NCBI GenBank assembly: GCA_050084985.1
Contig: JBITNC010000001.1
Span: 167,338,001-167,402,000, forward strand
Length of the DNA: 64,000 bases
Direction: 5' to 3'
Origin: Nageia nagi
Lineage: Eukaryota > Pinophyta
The notes under the pieces are model-generated. The model saw only the letters and a list, made by a program, of their open reading frames with translations. It was not told where the DNA came from and did no database searches. Shown here in pieces: positions 12,801 to 24,600 of the stretch. Within the stretch, counting starts at the first letter, position 1. Each line of letters begins with the position of its first letter. Position numbers and translations under genes: made by a program.

Positions 12801-13799
12801 GGGAGAAAGAGAAGGTGGGGATTGAATAATTGAGAGGGTGATTCTCCAAAGGAGGAGTGTTCAAAGAAATTTTCCACAAGGGAGCAACCAATTTAGCACC
12901 TCTTATTACAAAATTGATTATAATTTTAATCAAAACCTTATGGATAAGAGTACAACCCCTATTTATCTTAATGTAGATATCAAGAGAATGAAACATAAAG
13001 TAAGGCAAGTTGACTAAAATCTACCTCAAAAATGAGATAATAAGACAAAGTGATAATCATTAATTTTTTTTGTACCAACCCTACAAGATGAATAATATGA
13101 TAAGTGAATTATCCACTTCATCCTAAGGATAGGTAATTGAATCAATGAGGTAGATAAACCTCCTTTTACTCAAAACTGGCTACCTAGGGTCTAGAAAGAT
13201 GCATACATCATCTAGGGAAGAAAAAATCTCTAAATAGTATATAAGACTAACATTTTGCATCCTCATATCCACATTAATGAGCCCTAAATTTATAAGAAAA
13301 CTAGGTTCCATCTACAATCACCCTCTTCTCATCTCAAGACTCATCAACTTGATGATACCACTCTTGGTTGTGATCATCCAAGGCTTCAACAAACCCCTTA
13401 ATACTTTCATTACACATGATTCCCCAAATGATTGGATTCTCTTTGAAAACATATCCATTTTCAAGCTTGAGCCTCTTCTACCCTATAATTATGATTGAGA
13501 AAATATAAATAGCCAAATGGAATGGAAATTTTCCATCTTTGTAGTAAACTTCCTCCACCAACTTGCATTTCCAATCATGTCCATCCACATGATCTTCCAA
13601 TTGATGATTCTTAATAATTAGATCCATGCCAACATTGTGATGGATTTGTGATATATTATTCCCCATACATTGCTCCATGCAAGTGATGTATTAAGTTTTT
13701 TCCCCATATGATACCATGATCAACACATCCTCCCTACTATTAGAGCTTTGATGAGGGGGATTCTGATTGAACACATCCCAATTTTCATTAATCATTAAC
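9849..13799. other. AT-rich stretch with only weak coding-like traces
   Basis: No gene can be supported. On the minus strand, about 11916-11754 reads for some 54 codons without a stop and has normal protein composition (MIELFNDFHHDEWIDSN, then HDAILEFMGD). Minus-strand frames at 12273-12500 (75 residues) and 12688-13008 (106 residues) have no recognised domain. These may be decayed transposon coding sequence downstream of the LINE at 13800-16030, but nothing identifies them. Confidence 0.4.
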
Positions 13800-16030
13800 A
13801 AAATATTATAGACCAATCTTTATGGTGTTATAGTTTTATCTTCAAACATTTGATTGTTTATTTCCTTCCATATTCTCCAAAGAATATGTGAAAGATAAAA
13901 GGACCACCATTTCTTTTTGGATCTATCAACCATGGTTGGCTGGCATTTGATAATGACTTTAGACACCAAGATGCATAACTCATAAATTTTATCACCTAGA
14001 ATTTCATTTAAAACATCCTTGGCATAGGGGTAGTGCATACATAAGTGATCCATAATTTCTTCAACATTTATGCACAAGGAACATTGATTTGGGAAAATCA
14101 TACCTTTTCTCCTCAAGTTATCAAGTGTTAGAATCTAGTTTAAAAAAAACAACTATAAGAATTAGAATACTTTAAGAGTTACTTCTTTGATGAAAATATT
14201 CTTTACATGGAAGGTTCCATCAGATGGAAAATTAAGAGAATCATAATCAAATTTGAATGAGTAATATCATTCCTTTCTAAGCTTTCAAATTGGTACATCA
14301 CTTATTCCATCATCAAGAAGAATTGAAATAAGTTTGAGCCTATCATTTATAACATTAACCACCAATTGGAGATTTTGATTAGGGTTTGTATTTATATCTA
14401 AGATATTTTCCCATTTTGATATTGAATATAGCTACAAATCATAAGATCAATGGATTTCATACCTGAACGAGCCAAATCCTTCATTCCTCCTTCTTGGAAA
14501 AGAGGTTGATTACTGACCCATTCATCATAATAAAAATGAATCAATTTTCCATCCCACATTCTCTAAGAAGAGTTATCCCAAAGCATTGTTTTGACTTTCA
14601 AAAAACCTTTCTAAAAGGAGTATCCACCCAAAATTAGGCCAATATTAAGGAAATTAGTATCAAGTTCCATATATTTTTCTTGGAAAATTTTAACCTAATT
14701 TCTATTTTCATTATAGCTAAGCTTCCAAGCCAATTTACCTTTGAAAGATATATCAAATTGTTTAATATTTTAAAGACCCAAATTGTAATCCTTTTTTGGT
14801 TTACATCATTTTTTCCAATTGAAATATTATCATTATTTTCTTGTCCTCCATACTAATCTGAAGAAATTTATTACAAATTTGATCAATTTTATGATAAAGT
14901 CAAATAGGAATTTGAAAAACTAATGCACAATAGATCAAGACACTTTGTAAGAATATTTTCACCAAGAGGCACTTACTAGGAAGACTCAAAGTAAACCTTT
15001 TCCATTTGGAAATTTTCTTTTTAAATCTCTCTAATATATTTAACCATAAGAGTTTTTATGATGAACCAATGATTATTGGAATTCCAAGATAAATATTTGG
15101 GAGGTATTCAATATGACAATTAAAAATTCTATAATTCTTCTCTATCTAGTTATTAGACTATGAGTAAAAAATAACTTAATTTTTTCAAAGTTAATTTTTT
15201 TTTAAAATGCACCTTCATAATCTTTAATACTTTTTAAAAAGTTTCTAGCTTCCACCATATATGCCTTTCCCATAATAATTGTGTCATCGAAAAATTGACT
15301 ATGGGTGATTGTAGTAGGGGCTAAGGATGGGATAAGTCCCTTGATCTTTTTTATGGATTTTTAGTTTCCAAATCTTCTACCAAGCACTTTGACCATAATG
15401 ATAAATATATATGGGTAGATAGGGTCACCTTGCTCATATCTAAGTTTTAAAAGAAGCTAGATGCTTCCCCATTAATTAACAAAAAAAGGATGTTGTAGAC
15501 ACACATAGTTGGATCTAAGACCTCCAAATTGGGGAGAAGCCATATTTTATATAAAATTTATCCAATAATTCCTAGTTTACACGATCATAGGATTTTTGCA
15601 TATCCAATTTTAGGAAAGAAAACATCTTCAATACTAGTCTATAATAAGTGGAGAACCTCATGGAACTTAATAATACCATTAACAATTTTTTTCCCTTGCA
15701 TAAAACCATCTTGCTTAGAAGATATGACTTTGTGTAAAAGTATTTTGAGTCTATTAGTAAGAATTTTAGCAATAATTATGTAAACAACATTGCAAAAGCT
15801 AATTGGATGAATGTTTTGAACTCCTTCTCGTCACTAATCTTAGGGATAAACACCATAAATATAACATTTCAAGATTTAAGGATTTGGATAACATATGCAA
15901 GTCATGAACAACCAGGAACACATCCTTCCCCATCCAAGATTATAAAATTTCTTCTACAAAATTAAATTCTTCCCCATAATGTGTCAAAACTAAGGCCTAC
16001 TCCTTAGTAACCATATTTCTAATTCATATA
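13800..16030 (-). pseudogene. Decayed L1-type LINE (reverse transcriptase, zf-RVT)
   Basis: The minus strand, read right to left, gives a non-LTR retrotransposon ORF2. It starts with FMVFIPKISDEKEFKTF near 15860-15810 (usual family text: LIPK...FRPIS). Next come MLKFLLIDSK..., a GFMQGKK-type motif near 15710-15680, and palm motif A, FLKLDMQKSYDRVN, near 15615-15572. The catalytic box appears as SQFFDDTIIMG near 15300-15270, where functional elements have FADD. At 14116-13820 a 98-residue frame carries the zf-RVT domain seen after the RT in plant L1 elements (CSLC near its start, DHLCMHYPYAKDVL, then WRIWKEINNQMF). Frameshifts and stops separate the pieces. Endonuclease, ORF1 and target duplications were not found. 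Confidence 0.82.
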
Positions 16031-16436
16031 TTTTGCAACAAATATATTCATGAGCACACTATACCAAAAAAGACCTATTATGAAAATATTTTTATGATGA
16101 TATTTTACAACTTATAATCTTCATAAAATACTATATTACAATGATTTAAAATCATCATCAAAATTTTATCAAGGTTAAAAAAGTATAAAGGAACTTACAA
16201 ATATATTTAATGGTGGTCAAGTATTCATGCACTTGTAACATCAAAAGAAATCCACCAACCTCTATTGGTGCATGTGAAGAATTCAATCCCAATGACATGT
16301 GAACAAAAATTATGCATTTGTAATATTACCCGAGCTTGTAAAAACCCTTGAAAATACCCTATTATAGATAAACTATGGTCACATGGGTCTAAATGAGGTT
16401 GAGCTGGTATATAATTTGAAAGGATGATGAGAATAG
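16031..16436. other. Sequence without recognised content
   Basis: It lies between the LINE and the PPR relic. A 78-residue minus frame (16225-16461) overlaps it but shows no PPR or DYW signature beyond its right end. Confidence 0.5.
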
Positions 16437-17489
16437 ATGAATTCATTAGGTTGGATACCACTTCTATTTCATTTTATTTTGTATAGAATCATGAATTATT
16501 TATGGTTAAGGTTTATGAATTCTAAAGGCACCAAGAAAATAAGTTCATACTACAAAATTAGGCTATATTTGAATGCTATTTATAGTATTTTTCTTTATCT
16601 ATACAATAAAAATAATCAAGAAGGTCAACCATACATATATAACATTTCATTATAGGTGTAATACAATAATAACCATTCATGAATTTGAAGTATTGATAGC
16701 CCTCTATGACTAGAAATGTATGGATACATGCATTATCTTCATTGAAAAATGTAACATCATCTAGATTAATGTCCACATATTCCATTTATCTAATATTTTG
16801 ATAGCTTTGTTGCTATAACCATTCCATACATACCTTGTAATATTGCAGTGTATAAAATTATTTGCTCATAACATATCTTATCAAGTCCTTGCTATCTTAA
16901 TACCCCCATAGTTCACTAAACCTACATGGATACATGTAAATAAAATACTAATAAATGTGATATGGTGTAGACTCAAGAATGAGTATTCTATTTCTTCAAA
17001 TAATTTGATGGATTACTTTCTATAACCATTCCTTGCATATCCTAGATTCATTGTAATACATGAAATCATTTATTTATAAGACATTATGTTAAACCATTCA
17101 ATTTATAAAGAACATTTGAGTATTTGGTAATTTCCTTTCTATAAAAAGATTCTTTGCAAAATGGTGTACAAGAATTCATAAGGTTTTTTACCACTTCCAC
17201 TTCATTGTATTTTGGATTAGGGTTTATGATGCACCTTGTTAAGGTAATAAATTTTTATTTGACCATCAAATCATCCTCAAAATTTATAACAAGTAGGAGG
17301 ATAAATTTGTGATATCATGAAAATTACTTTCTATGATATCTCAAACTCATCCTCCAATTGCCTATAAAATTTGAGAATGATCTAATAGTCAAATCCAAAG
17401 TTATGGTCCCAATAAGGTGCATGAATTTATGAATTCTATAAGTATGAAGAAAACATGTCCATGCTGAAGGTTTTATTGAAATGTTATTT
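16437..17489 (-). pseudogene. PPR pseudogene, C-terminal half (left of the Gypsy)
   Basis: This is the carboxy-terminal part of a decayed PLS-class pentatricopeptide-repeat gene on the minus strand. PPR proteins bind organellar RNA in mitochondria or plastids. From right to left: an E-type motif starts at the insertion point (KPSAWTCFLHTYRIHK, near 17475-17425). A further repeat follows (ISCITMNLGYARNGY then SIKLFEEIE near 17070-17000). Then come INLDDVTF, GYQYFKFMN and ITPIMKCYICMVDLL near 16780-16610, and a second, worse E-type motif near 16560-16500. The E motif therefore occurs twice, indicating an internal tandem duplication. Stops and frame changes are common. The amino-terminal part continues at 32633-33690, beyond the inserted elements. 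Confidence 0.82.
17485..17489 (+). repeat. Target-site duplication of the Gypsy, left (TATTT)
   Basis: TATTT before the 5' LTR is repeated at 32633-32637 after the 3' LTR. Collapsing the two copies puts the flanking PPR reading frame back in phase, which independently supports this boundary. Confidence 0.85.
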
Positions 17490-18675
17490 TGTGACACCTC
17501 CCTTGCATTATTGTACTTAATTCTAGAATCCAATGGATTCCACCTTTGTATTATATTTAATTATTTAATGTTGCTTTAAGTTAGTACTTGGGATAGTAGT
17601 CTTAATGGGTCATTGGACCCCATTGTGAGCCCCAAGGGGGATGTCTCCCTCCCAAATGTAGATTAGAGTGTTTTAATGTACTTGGAGATCCCAATACATG
17701 ATTGTGGGAATCCCAAGGTCTATCTAGCATTTAATGGATGGATGAGCACTTAATGGATCCAACATTAAGATTAGTAGCACTTGTACACATGCACTAGAGA
17801 TTTCTATACCCTCACATTGTCCCATGACACCCACATTTCCTCCTAGATGTCCATGCATGCCTCCTAGATCCATGCATACATTTTGGACCCCAATGGGGAA
17901 AGAGGGAGGCTTAGATACCTACATTGGGCCTACATTGGCTCCTAAGTGCTAATATTTGGATATGGGGGGATTGGATGATTATATTGAGGTGAGATCTAGA
18001 TATAGGAAATCTATATTAGCCCTTGGAATCTTATTATTAGATATACATAATTATTATGATCACTCATACTATCTAGAGGATATAAAACTTAGTGCAATGC
18101 TAAGCAAGATCCTTAGGTGTGAAATTGAGGAGGATTAGGAGGCTAAGAGATCTTATTAATCTATAGCTTTGGTGTAGCATTCTAGCCCATTTGATGGTAT
18201 TTAGAGGTTGAGCTTCTACCTTCAATGGTTTTTAGGGTTTGAGGAGGGTTCCTTCAATGGAGAGGATTCAAATTCTAAGGGAGCAAGATTATCCTGCACA
18301 TTACTAGTCTATTTAGCAATGAGAGACACACATTATGCCCTAGTTGGATCCGTGGAGGCTAACATCTAGCTCTAGGGTATTGATATTGCATCATTGATCA
18401 TTATTTATCTTCTATATAGCTATTAGGCATTTAGATCTTAGTATTTGTCTGATGTATGCTTTCATATTACAATCTTGTGATGTGTTTCCTATTTCATACA
18501 TACTGTAGCTAGATGTTGGTATTATGAGGTTATAATTACTTATATCTTGCACTCTAACCCTAATGTTGGAAAATTTAGGTATTGAGTACATGTTCATGCC
18601 CTTCTAAGCTAGGTGTGGGTGTTGGCTTGAAGGAATTTGCTTATTTTTTTGAGAAATTGCATTAGTATTTTTACA
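17490..18675 (+). repeat. 5' LTR of the Gypsy element
   Basis: Begins TGTGACACCTCCC and ends TTTTTACA, just before the PBS. It aligns with 31626-32632 through most of its length (for example AATGGGTCATTGGACCCC and ATCCACCTTTGTATT-type blocks) but holds roughly 120 extra bases near 18280-18390. Its length is 1186 bp. Confidence 0.87.
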
Positions 18676-18676
18676 G

Positions 18677-18689
18677 TGGTATAAGAGCT
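18677..18689 (+). other. Primer-binding site of the Gypsy element
   Basis: TGGTATAAGAGCT, one base after the LTR, is a mutated form of TGGTATCAGAGC (initiator tRNA-Met). Confidence 0.8.
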
Positions 18690-18736
18690 TGGATCTATTC
18701 AACTTGTAAATGATATTGGTCACTATTAGAAAGAAG

Positions 18737-19159
18737 ATGGAATCCAGAAGGAAGAGCAAAAAGTCACAACATGAAGAGACCCCTTCTAGGGCTTCCCAAG
18801 AAGAGGATCATTAATCATGGATGAATGAAGTTCCAAATGAGGGTGATTATAGTGAGGAGAATGAGGTGCCAAGAGGAGAAATGTATCATCTATGAGGAGA
18901 AGCCCTATGTCAAATCAAGAATCCACACCTAATAGGTAATTCAATGAGCTCATGTTGACCATTTACAACATGATGGGAGCTATCATGACCATGCAAAAGT
19001 AGATGAACACCATACATAAATAAGCTAGAGATTAATAAGAGCCAAAGAGGCATATTAGTTCCCCCACATTCTATCCAAGATGAAGAAAAGGAGCTATGAG
19101 AGGATGATAGAAAATATCAGGAGATGAGTATGAGGAGATACCATAATTTGAGAGATTAA
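18737..19159 (+). pseudogene. Gypsy gag, N-terminal relic
   Basis: The first ATG after the PBS opens a basic, hydrophilic frame (MESRRKSKKSQHEE) that stops after 25 codons at TAA. The reading continues past further TAG/TAA codons (MMGAIMTMQK near 18970-19000) up to the Copia insertion. It has the low-complexity composition of plant Gypsy Gag amino termini. The rest of the same gag resumes at 29090. Confidence 0.65.
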
Positions 19160-19164
19160 GAGTC
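19160..19164 (+). repeat. Target-site duplication of the Copia, left (GAGTC)
   Basis: GAGTC directly before the left LTR is repeated exactly at 29085-29089. Confidence 0.95.
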
Positions 19165-20388
19165 TGTTGTTCTTCGAGTGACACTGAGAGGGGGGGGGTG
19201 AATCAGTGTATATAAAAATTATCACTATCCAATCTTCTTTAATAATGACAAATTAAAAGCTGGAGAAAATGAGCAAGCACACCAGTACATCACACAACAC
19301 CAGATGTAACGAGGTTCACCAGTTTGGCTACATCCCCGAAAATGACTGCTTGGACACCAATCCAAATCCAGCCATTAAAGAAAGCTTACAGATTCACAGC
19401 ACCAACTGTGAAGGGTAGCACCAACTACCACTTTGAGAATAGCAGCACCTACTGCTTGGAGCACCAACTCCAGCTCTCAAATCCACTCCAGCTCTCAAAT
19501 CCACAGCACCAACTGTGAAGGGTAGCACCAACTACCACTTTAGAATTAGCAGCACCAACTGCTTGGAGCACCAACTCCAGCTATCAAGCACCAACTTGAT
19601 AGAACATTCAAATGGAGAAAAGATTCTGTTCTAGAAGACCCTCAATGGTCTAGCTCTAATGCTCACTTCATACACTTCGGATATTTCACTTTACACACAG
19701 CACTTGCTTTCACTCACTTCTCTGCTCACCACATTCGTGCGATTACCTGCATTTTCATGCTTTACTTTTCGCACTTCTTTTCACACACTCTGCACACACT
19801 TCGCACACACTTCACTCCCTTCTCTTCTCATCACATACTCCACACACACTTTGCCTCAATTCACCCTTTTCATCCCACACCTTTTACACCTAGAAACCAA
19901 CTCTTATATCTGCATGTCCCACTACTTGCTTCACTTATTCCTTTAGCTGTAAACTCTCAGCTACTACACTCTCCTCGAGCTGTGTACTCATTACTCCCTG
20001 TCTCCTCGAGCTGTGCAATCTCAACTGCCGCTTTTCTCGAGCTGTGCACTCATAACTTCCTTTCTCCTCGAACTGTGCAATCATAACTTGCATTGTCCTC
20101 CAGCTGTGCAATCACAGCTACTTCTCTCCTCGAGTTGTGCACTCATTACTTCTTGCCATGTCCACACTGTTCACATTGCAGCTCTCTGCTCCTTTTCTTA
20201 CATCCGTTTTTCACATTATTCCTGTACTTAACCGTTACGCATCAATAACACTCCAGGAAACTGTTCCTACCATTATACGTTATCAACAGAATCCTTGTTT
20301 GTAACTGACGAACACTTTCATTTCTCAAACAGAGTTGTTTAGACAGGTATACTTCTTTCTCCATGGATTTCAGCTAATTCCGGACTCT

Positions 20389-20394
20389 TTTATT
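20389..20394 (-). terminator. Candidate polyadenylation signal in the 3' LTR
   Basis: TTTATT on the plus strand reads AATAAA in the element's sense, about 1.05 kb into the LTR. It is the only AATAAA I noticed on that strand of the LTR. Plant poly(A) signals are loose, so this is tentative. Confidence 0.3.
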
Positions 20395-20552
20395 CTTCAT
20401 TATGGTATTTCTTACGATTCCGGACTCTTCTCTCCTTCATAATGGTATTTCTGATTATTCCGGACTCTTTCCTAGCTTACCGGATGTTTTCTGTATACAT
20501 CGTGATGTCATCATCCTCCGGACTCCGGAAATAGAGTATAACGCTTTTCGCA

Positions 20553-20560
20553 TGACGTCA
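20553..20560. promoter_or_regulatory. TGACGTCA palindrome (bZIP-type site), LTR copy 1
   Basis: A perfect TGACGTCA. Further copies in this LTR are at 21012-21019 and 21125-21132, and the three partners in the other LTR are at 28189, 28648 and 28761. TGACG/TGACGTCA is the core bound by plant TGA/bZIP factors. A role in element transcription is inferred from position only. Confidence 0.5.
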
Positions 20561-20570
20561 TCATTTCTGG

Positions 20571-20682
20571 ACTTTTATCTTCAGACGTGTATCTCCGGAT
20601 TTTTATCTCCGGACGTTTATCTCCGGATCTTGACCTCCGGACTTTTGTCTCCGGACCTTTATCTTCGGACCTTTATCTCCGG
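20571..20682 (-). repeat. 14-bp TCCGGA array 1 in the 3' LTR
   Basis: Eight consecutive 14-bp units of the form ACCTTTATCTCCGG. The same array recurs 199 bases to the right, and both arrays recur in the other LTR at 28207-28318 and 28406-28517. Confidence 0.93.
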
Positions 20683-20769
20683 ACCTTTGAACACTTGCAC
20701 CATGATGTCATCACTTCCGGACTCCGGAAACAGAGTATAACTCTTTCCTTATGATGTCATCATTTCCGG

Positions 20770-20881
20770 ACTTTTATCTTCAGACGTGTATCTCCGGATT
20801 TTTATCTCCGGACGTTTATCTCCGGATCTTGACCTCCGGACTTTTGTCTCCGGACCTTTATCTCCGGACCTTTATCTCCGG
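20770..20881 (-). repeat. 14-bp TCCGGA array 2 in the 3' LTR
   Basis: Second eight-unit copy. With array 1 it forms a 199-bp higher-order duplication that also includes the flanking ATGATGTCATCA-type sequence and the CTCCGGAAA(C/T)AGAGTATAAC block. Confidence 0.93.
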
Positions 20882-21171
20882 ACCTTTGAACACTTGCACC
20901 ATGATGTCATCATTTCCGGACTTTTACCTCCGGACTCTTTTATCACTCTTTGCTGACCTCATTTCTTCCGGACGCCGGTTGTATTCACAAATGTGAGCAT
21001 CGTTCTCCTGGTGACGTCATCTTTTGCTTCCGGAATGTTTTCCTCTCTGGCTCCGGCTCTTTGATCATTCCTTGCTGACCTCATCACTTCCGGATCCCGG
21101 TTCTAAGTGAAAGCCCGAAATCGCTGACGTCATCTCGGTCAATCCTCCGGAACCCGACCAATCACACTTCT

Positions 21172-21380
21172 CTTCCGGAACTTAGTCAAACTTCCAGAAC
21201 CCGATCACTCTTTACTTCCGGAACACAGTTAAACCTCCGGAACCCGATCAAATAGTCTCTCTTCACTTCCGGAACTTAGTCAAACTTCCAGAACCCGATC
21301 ACTCTTTACTTCCGGAACACAGTTAAACCTCCGGAACCCGATCAAATAGTCTCTCTTCACTTCCGGAACTTAGTTAATCC
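21172..21380 (-). repeat. 94-bp tandem repeat in the 3' LTR
   Basis: CTTCCGGAACTTAG starts at 21172, 21266 and 21360, giving two full 94-bp copies and a partial third. The equivalent in the 5' LTR is at 28808-29016. Confidence 0.93.
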
Positions 21381-21450
21381 TCCGGAACCCGATCAATACC
21401 TTGTTGACAACAATTACAATCATACTTCTCTATCACACATACTCAACAAT

Positions 21451-21460
21451 CTCCCCCTTT
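21451..21460 (-). other. Polypurine tract of the Copia
   Basis: On the minus strand this reads AAAGGGGGAG, followed by AT and the LTR start TGTTGAG. That is a standard Copia arrangement for plus-strand priming. Confidence 0.9.
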
Positions 21461-21517
21461 GGAATTGTTGGCAACACCATTAACACCACTTGATCAGATA
21501 CCAAATTCAGGACACTT

Positions 21518-21637
21518 CTCCCCCTTTGTCAACAATAACAAAGGGCATTTACAGACTCCCCCTGAGTCCATACACGACATTCTCAGGAAACTAGGAGTAG
21601 ACACAGAATATAGGAAAGAAAAATAAGTACTCCCCCT
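21518..21637 (-). repeat. Three extra polypurine-like tracts upstream of the PPT
   Basis: Minus-strand GGGGGAG motifs also occur at 21518-21527, 21556-21563 and 21630-21637, all between the pol stop codon and the true PPT. They may be alternative primers or simply repeated 3' untranslated sequence. Confidence 0.6.
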
Positions 21638-21660
21638 GAGAAGGCAACGTTCAGAGCTAG

Positions 21661-24600
21661 CTAATGCTTGGGCAAGATAACAACTCCTAGCTTGGTTCGA
21701 AGATATTCGAAGACGTCCTTGGACAAAGGCTTCGTAAAAATGTCGGCTACTTGCTCTGTAGTTGGGACAAAATCTAACTGTACTTCTCCTTGCGCCACTT
21801 TTTCTTTGAGAAAGTGATATCTGATTGCAATATGCTTTGTGCGTGAGTGCATAACGGGATTTTTGGAAATATTGATTGCACTTTTGTTATCACACCGAAT
21901 TATTATGGGCTCATTAATCTGTATACCAAAATCGTTGAGCATCTGCTTCATCCATAGAAGCTGTGTGCAGCAAGAAGTAGCTGCTATATACTCTGCTTCT
22001 GCTGTAGATAGGGATACAGAGTCTTGCTTTTTACTGTGCCAGCTGACAAGATTATTACCCAAATAAAATGCTCCTCCGCTGGTGCTCTTCCTATCATCCA
22101 CGCATCCTGCCCAGTCTGCATCTGAAAAAGCAGTAAGTGTAAAGTTCTTTCCTCTGGGATACCATAAGCCATATTCTACTGTTCCTTTGAGGTATCTGAA
22201 AATTCTCTTTACTGCAGTAACATGGGTCTCTTTGGGATTTTCTTGAAATCGAGCAACCATACATACAGCTTGAAGAATGTCTGGTCTAGTAGCTGTCAAA
22301 TATAACAAACTTCCTATCATAGACCTGTACTGTGTTTGATCTACTGTTGGTGCTTTGTCATTCTTGCTTAATTTGCAGCCTGTTGTCATAGGAGTGCTCA
22401 CAGGCTTACAGTCTTCCATAGTGAACTTCTTCAGCATCTCCTTAACATATTTGGTTTGAGAAATGAACATGCCATTCTTCAACTGATTGATTTGCAGGCC
22501 AAGAAAGAATGCAAGCTCACCTATCATGGACATTTCAAATTCTGTTTGCATGTTGTCAGCAAGATTTTTACACAGCTCATTCTTGCTTCCTCCAAAAATT
22601 ATATCATCCACATAGACAACAACTATTAGCTGATTTCCTTTATCTGATTTAATGTATAAATTGCTGTCTACCCTTCCTTTTCTAAAGCCCTGCTGCTGAA
22701 GGTATGCATCAAGTCTGGAGTACCATGCTCGGGGTGCCTGTTTCAAACCATACAGAGCCTTCTTTAGCTTGCATACCAGATTAGGATTCTCTCCCAATTG
22801 GAAACCATCTGGCTGTTCAACATAGACTTCTTCTTCAATTTTGCCATTTAGAAAGGCTGATTTTACATCCATTTGATACACTGTAAAGTTTTTATACACT
22901 GCAAAGGCTAAAAACATGCGAATGGCTTCTAATCTGGCCACTGGTGCAAAGGTTTCTTCAAAATCAATCCCTTCAACTTGAGCATATCCCTTGCAAACAA
23001 GTCTAGCTTTATTTCGAACCACTTTCCCTTCTTCATTTATCTTATTACGAAAGACCCACTTTGTGCCAATCACATTCTTGTTGGCTGGTCTGGGAACGAG
23101 TTCCCATGTTTCATTCTTTTCAATCTGAGTGAGTTCTTCCTCCATTGCTCTCATCCAACTTTCATCTTGGCTGGCTTCTGAGACATTCTTGGGCTCTATG
23201 CTGGACAGAAGAGAGTAGGTGTGTGAGACCCCTCTGCGAGTTTGAATGCCTGTCTGAAACTCACCGATAATTTGTTCTTGTGGATGATCCTTGTGCCATC
23301 TCTTTGGTGGAGTTTTTGAATGTTCATCTTCTTCCGCCTCATTCTCTGAATCATTATCTGGGTTACTTGGCGGATTTGAGTCTTCTGGTTTCTTTCCTTG
23401 TAATTGCTGTACGGCAGGCTTAGATTTGTTTTTCTTCGGCTGATCTTCTTCAATTGGATCTTGATAATCAGGAAGATTTTCATCATCATTTCTCTTAGGA
23501 AGATTTCTTTGCTCATCAACACGAACATCAGCACTATCAACAATTGTTTTTGTCCTTTTATTGTAGCACCTGTACGCTTTGCTCTTCGAAGAATAGCCAA
23601 GAAAGATACCTTCGTCTGATCTGTCCTCAAACTTTCCTAAGTTTTCTTCTGTTCTTTTGATGTAGCATTTACTGCCAAAGATCCTGAAATGCTTTACTGT
23701 AGCTCTTCTTCCAAACCATAATTCATATGGTGTTCTGTCCTCATGTGGTCGCATCATACATCTATTTTGAATATGTACTGCAGTATGCACTGCTTCTTTC
23801 CAAAACTTATCAGCGACCTTGCTTTCTATCAACATGGTTCGAGCCATTTCTTGTACAGTTCTATTTTTCCTTTCAACTACTCCATTTTGTTGTGGAGTTC
23901 TGGCTGCAGAGAATTGCCTTTTTATTCCATGTCGTATGCAAAACTCATTAAACTCATCAGAGGTGAACTCACCTCCCCTGTCTGAGCGAAGACACTTAAT
24001 TTTCCTTTCCATTTGATTTTCTACTTGGTTTTTAAATGCTTTGAACATTTCAAAAGCTTCAGATTTATGTTTCAAGAATTGCACCCAAGTCATTCTTGAA
24101 TAATCATCAATGAATAGAATAAAATACTTATCTCCATTGAAGCTTTGTGTTCTCATTGGTCCACATAAGTCAGTGTGAACAATCTCCAATGGTTTTCTTG
24201 TGTGATACTCTTTTACTTTGAACTTTGTCCGTGTTTGTTTTCCCTTTTGGCATGAATCACAGATATCATTTACTGGTGTGCTAATACGGGGCATATCTCT
24301 TACCGCTCTTTTGGAGCAAATATTCATCAAGTTTTTAAAACAGATGTGTCCCAATCTCTTATGCCATAACCAATCATCACTCTCTTTGCCTAATAGACAT
24401 GATCCTTCAGATACATCTGATAAGGTGTATAGATTCCCGCTGGTTCTTGTACCGACTGCTATCAGTCTACCACTGTTTGCCCTTCGGATCTCACAACCAT
24501 GGCTTTTGAAAATAACATCATGTCCTTTATCGCATATTTGACTGACGCTTAACAAGTTGTGCCTCAGTCCCACAACAAACAGTACTTCTTCAGATCTGAT

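Larger units (their letters stand above)
19165..21448 (-). repeat. 3' LTR of the Copia (left copy)
   Basis: It runs from TGTTGTTCTTCG to ACTCAACA on the plus strand and is 2284 bp, exactly the length of the right copy at offset +7636. I found three mismatches to that copy: 20614 C (T at 28250), 20665 T (C at 28301) and 20725 C (T at 28361). The left third is CT- and CA-rich. The right half carries TCCGGA repeat arrays. Open frames within it are repeat products, not genes. Confidence 0.96.

Noticed and set aside
20402-20996. Open frames of 112 and 81 residues in the Copia LTR (and identical ones at 28038-28632)
   Set aside because: They are translations of the 14-bp and 199-bp repeat arrays on the strand opposite to the element. 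The repeated peptide text comes from the DNA repeat, with no sign of selection.
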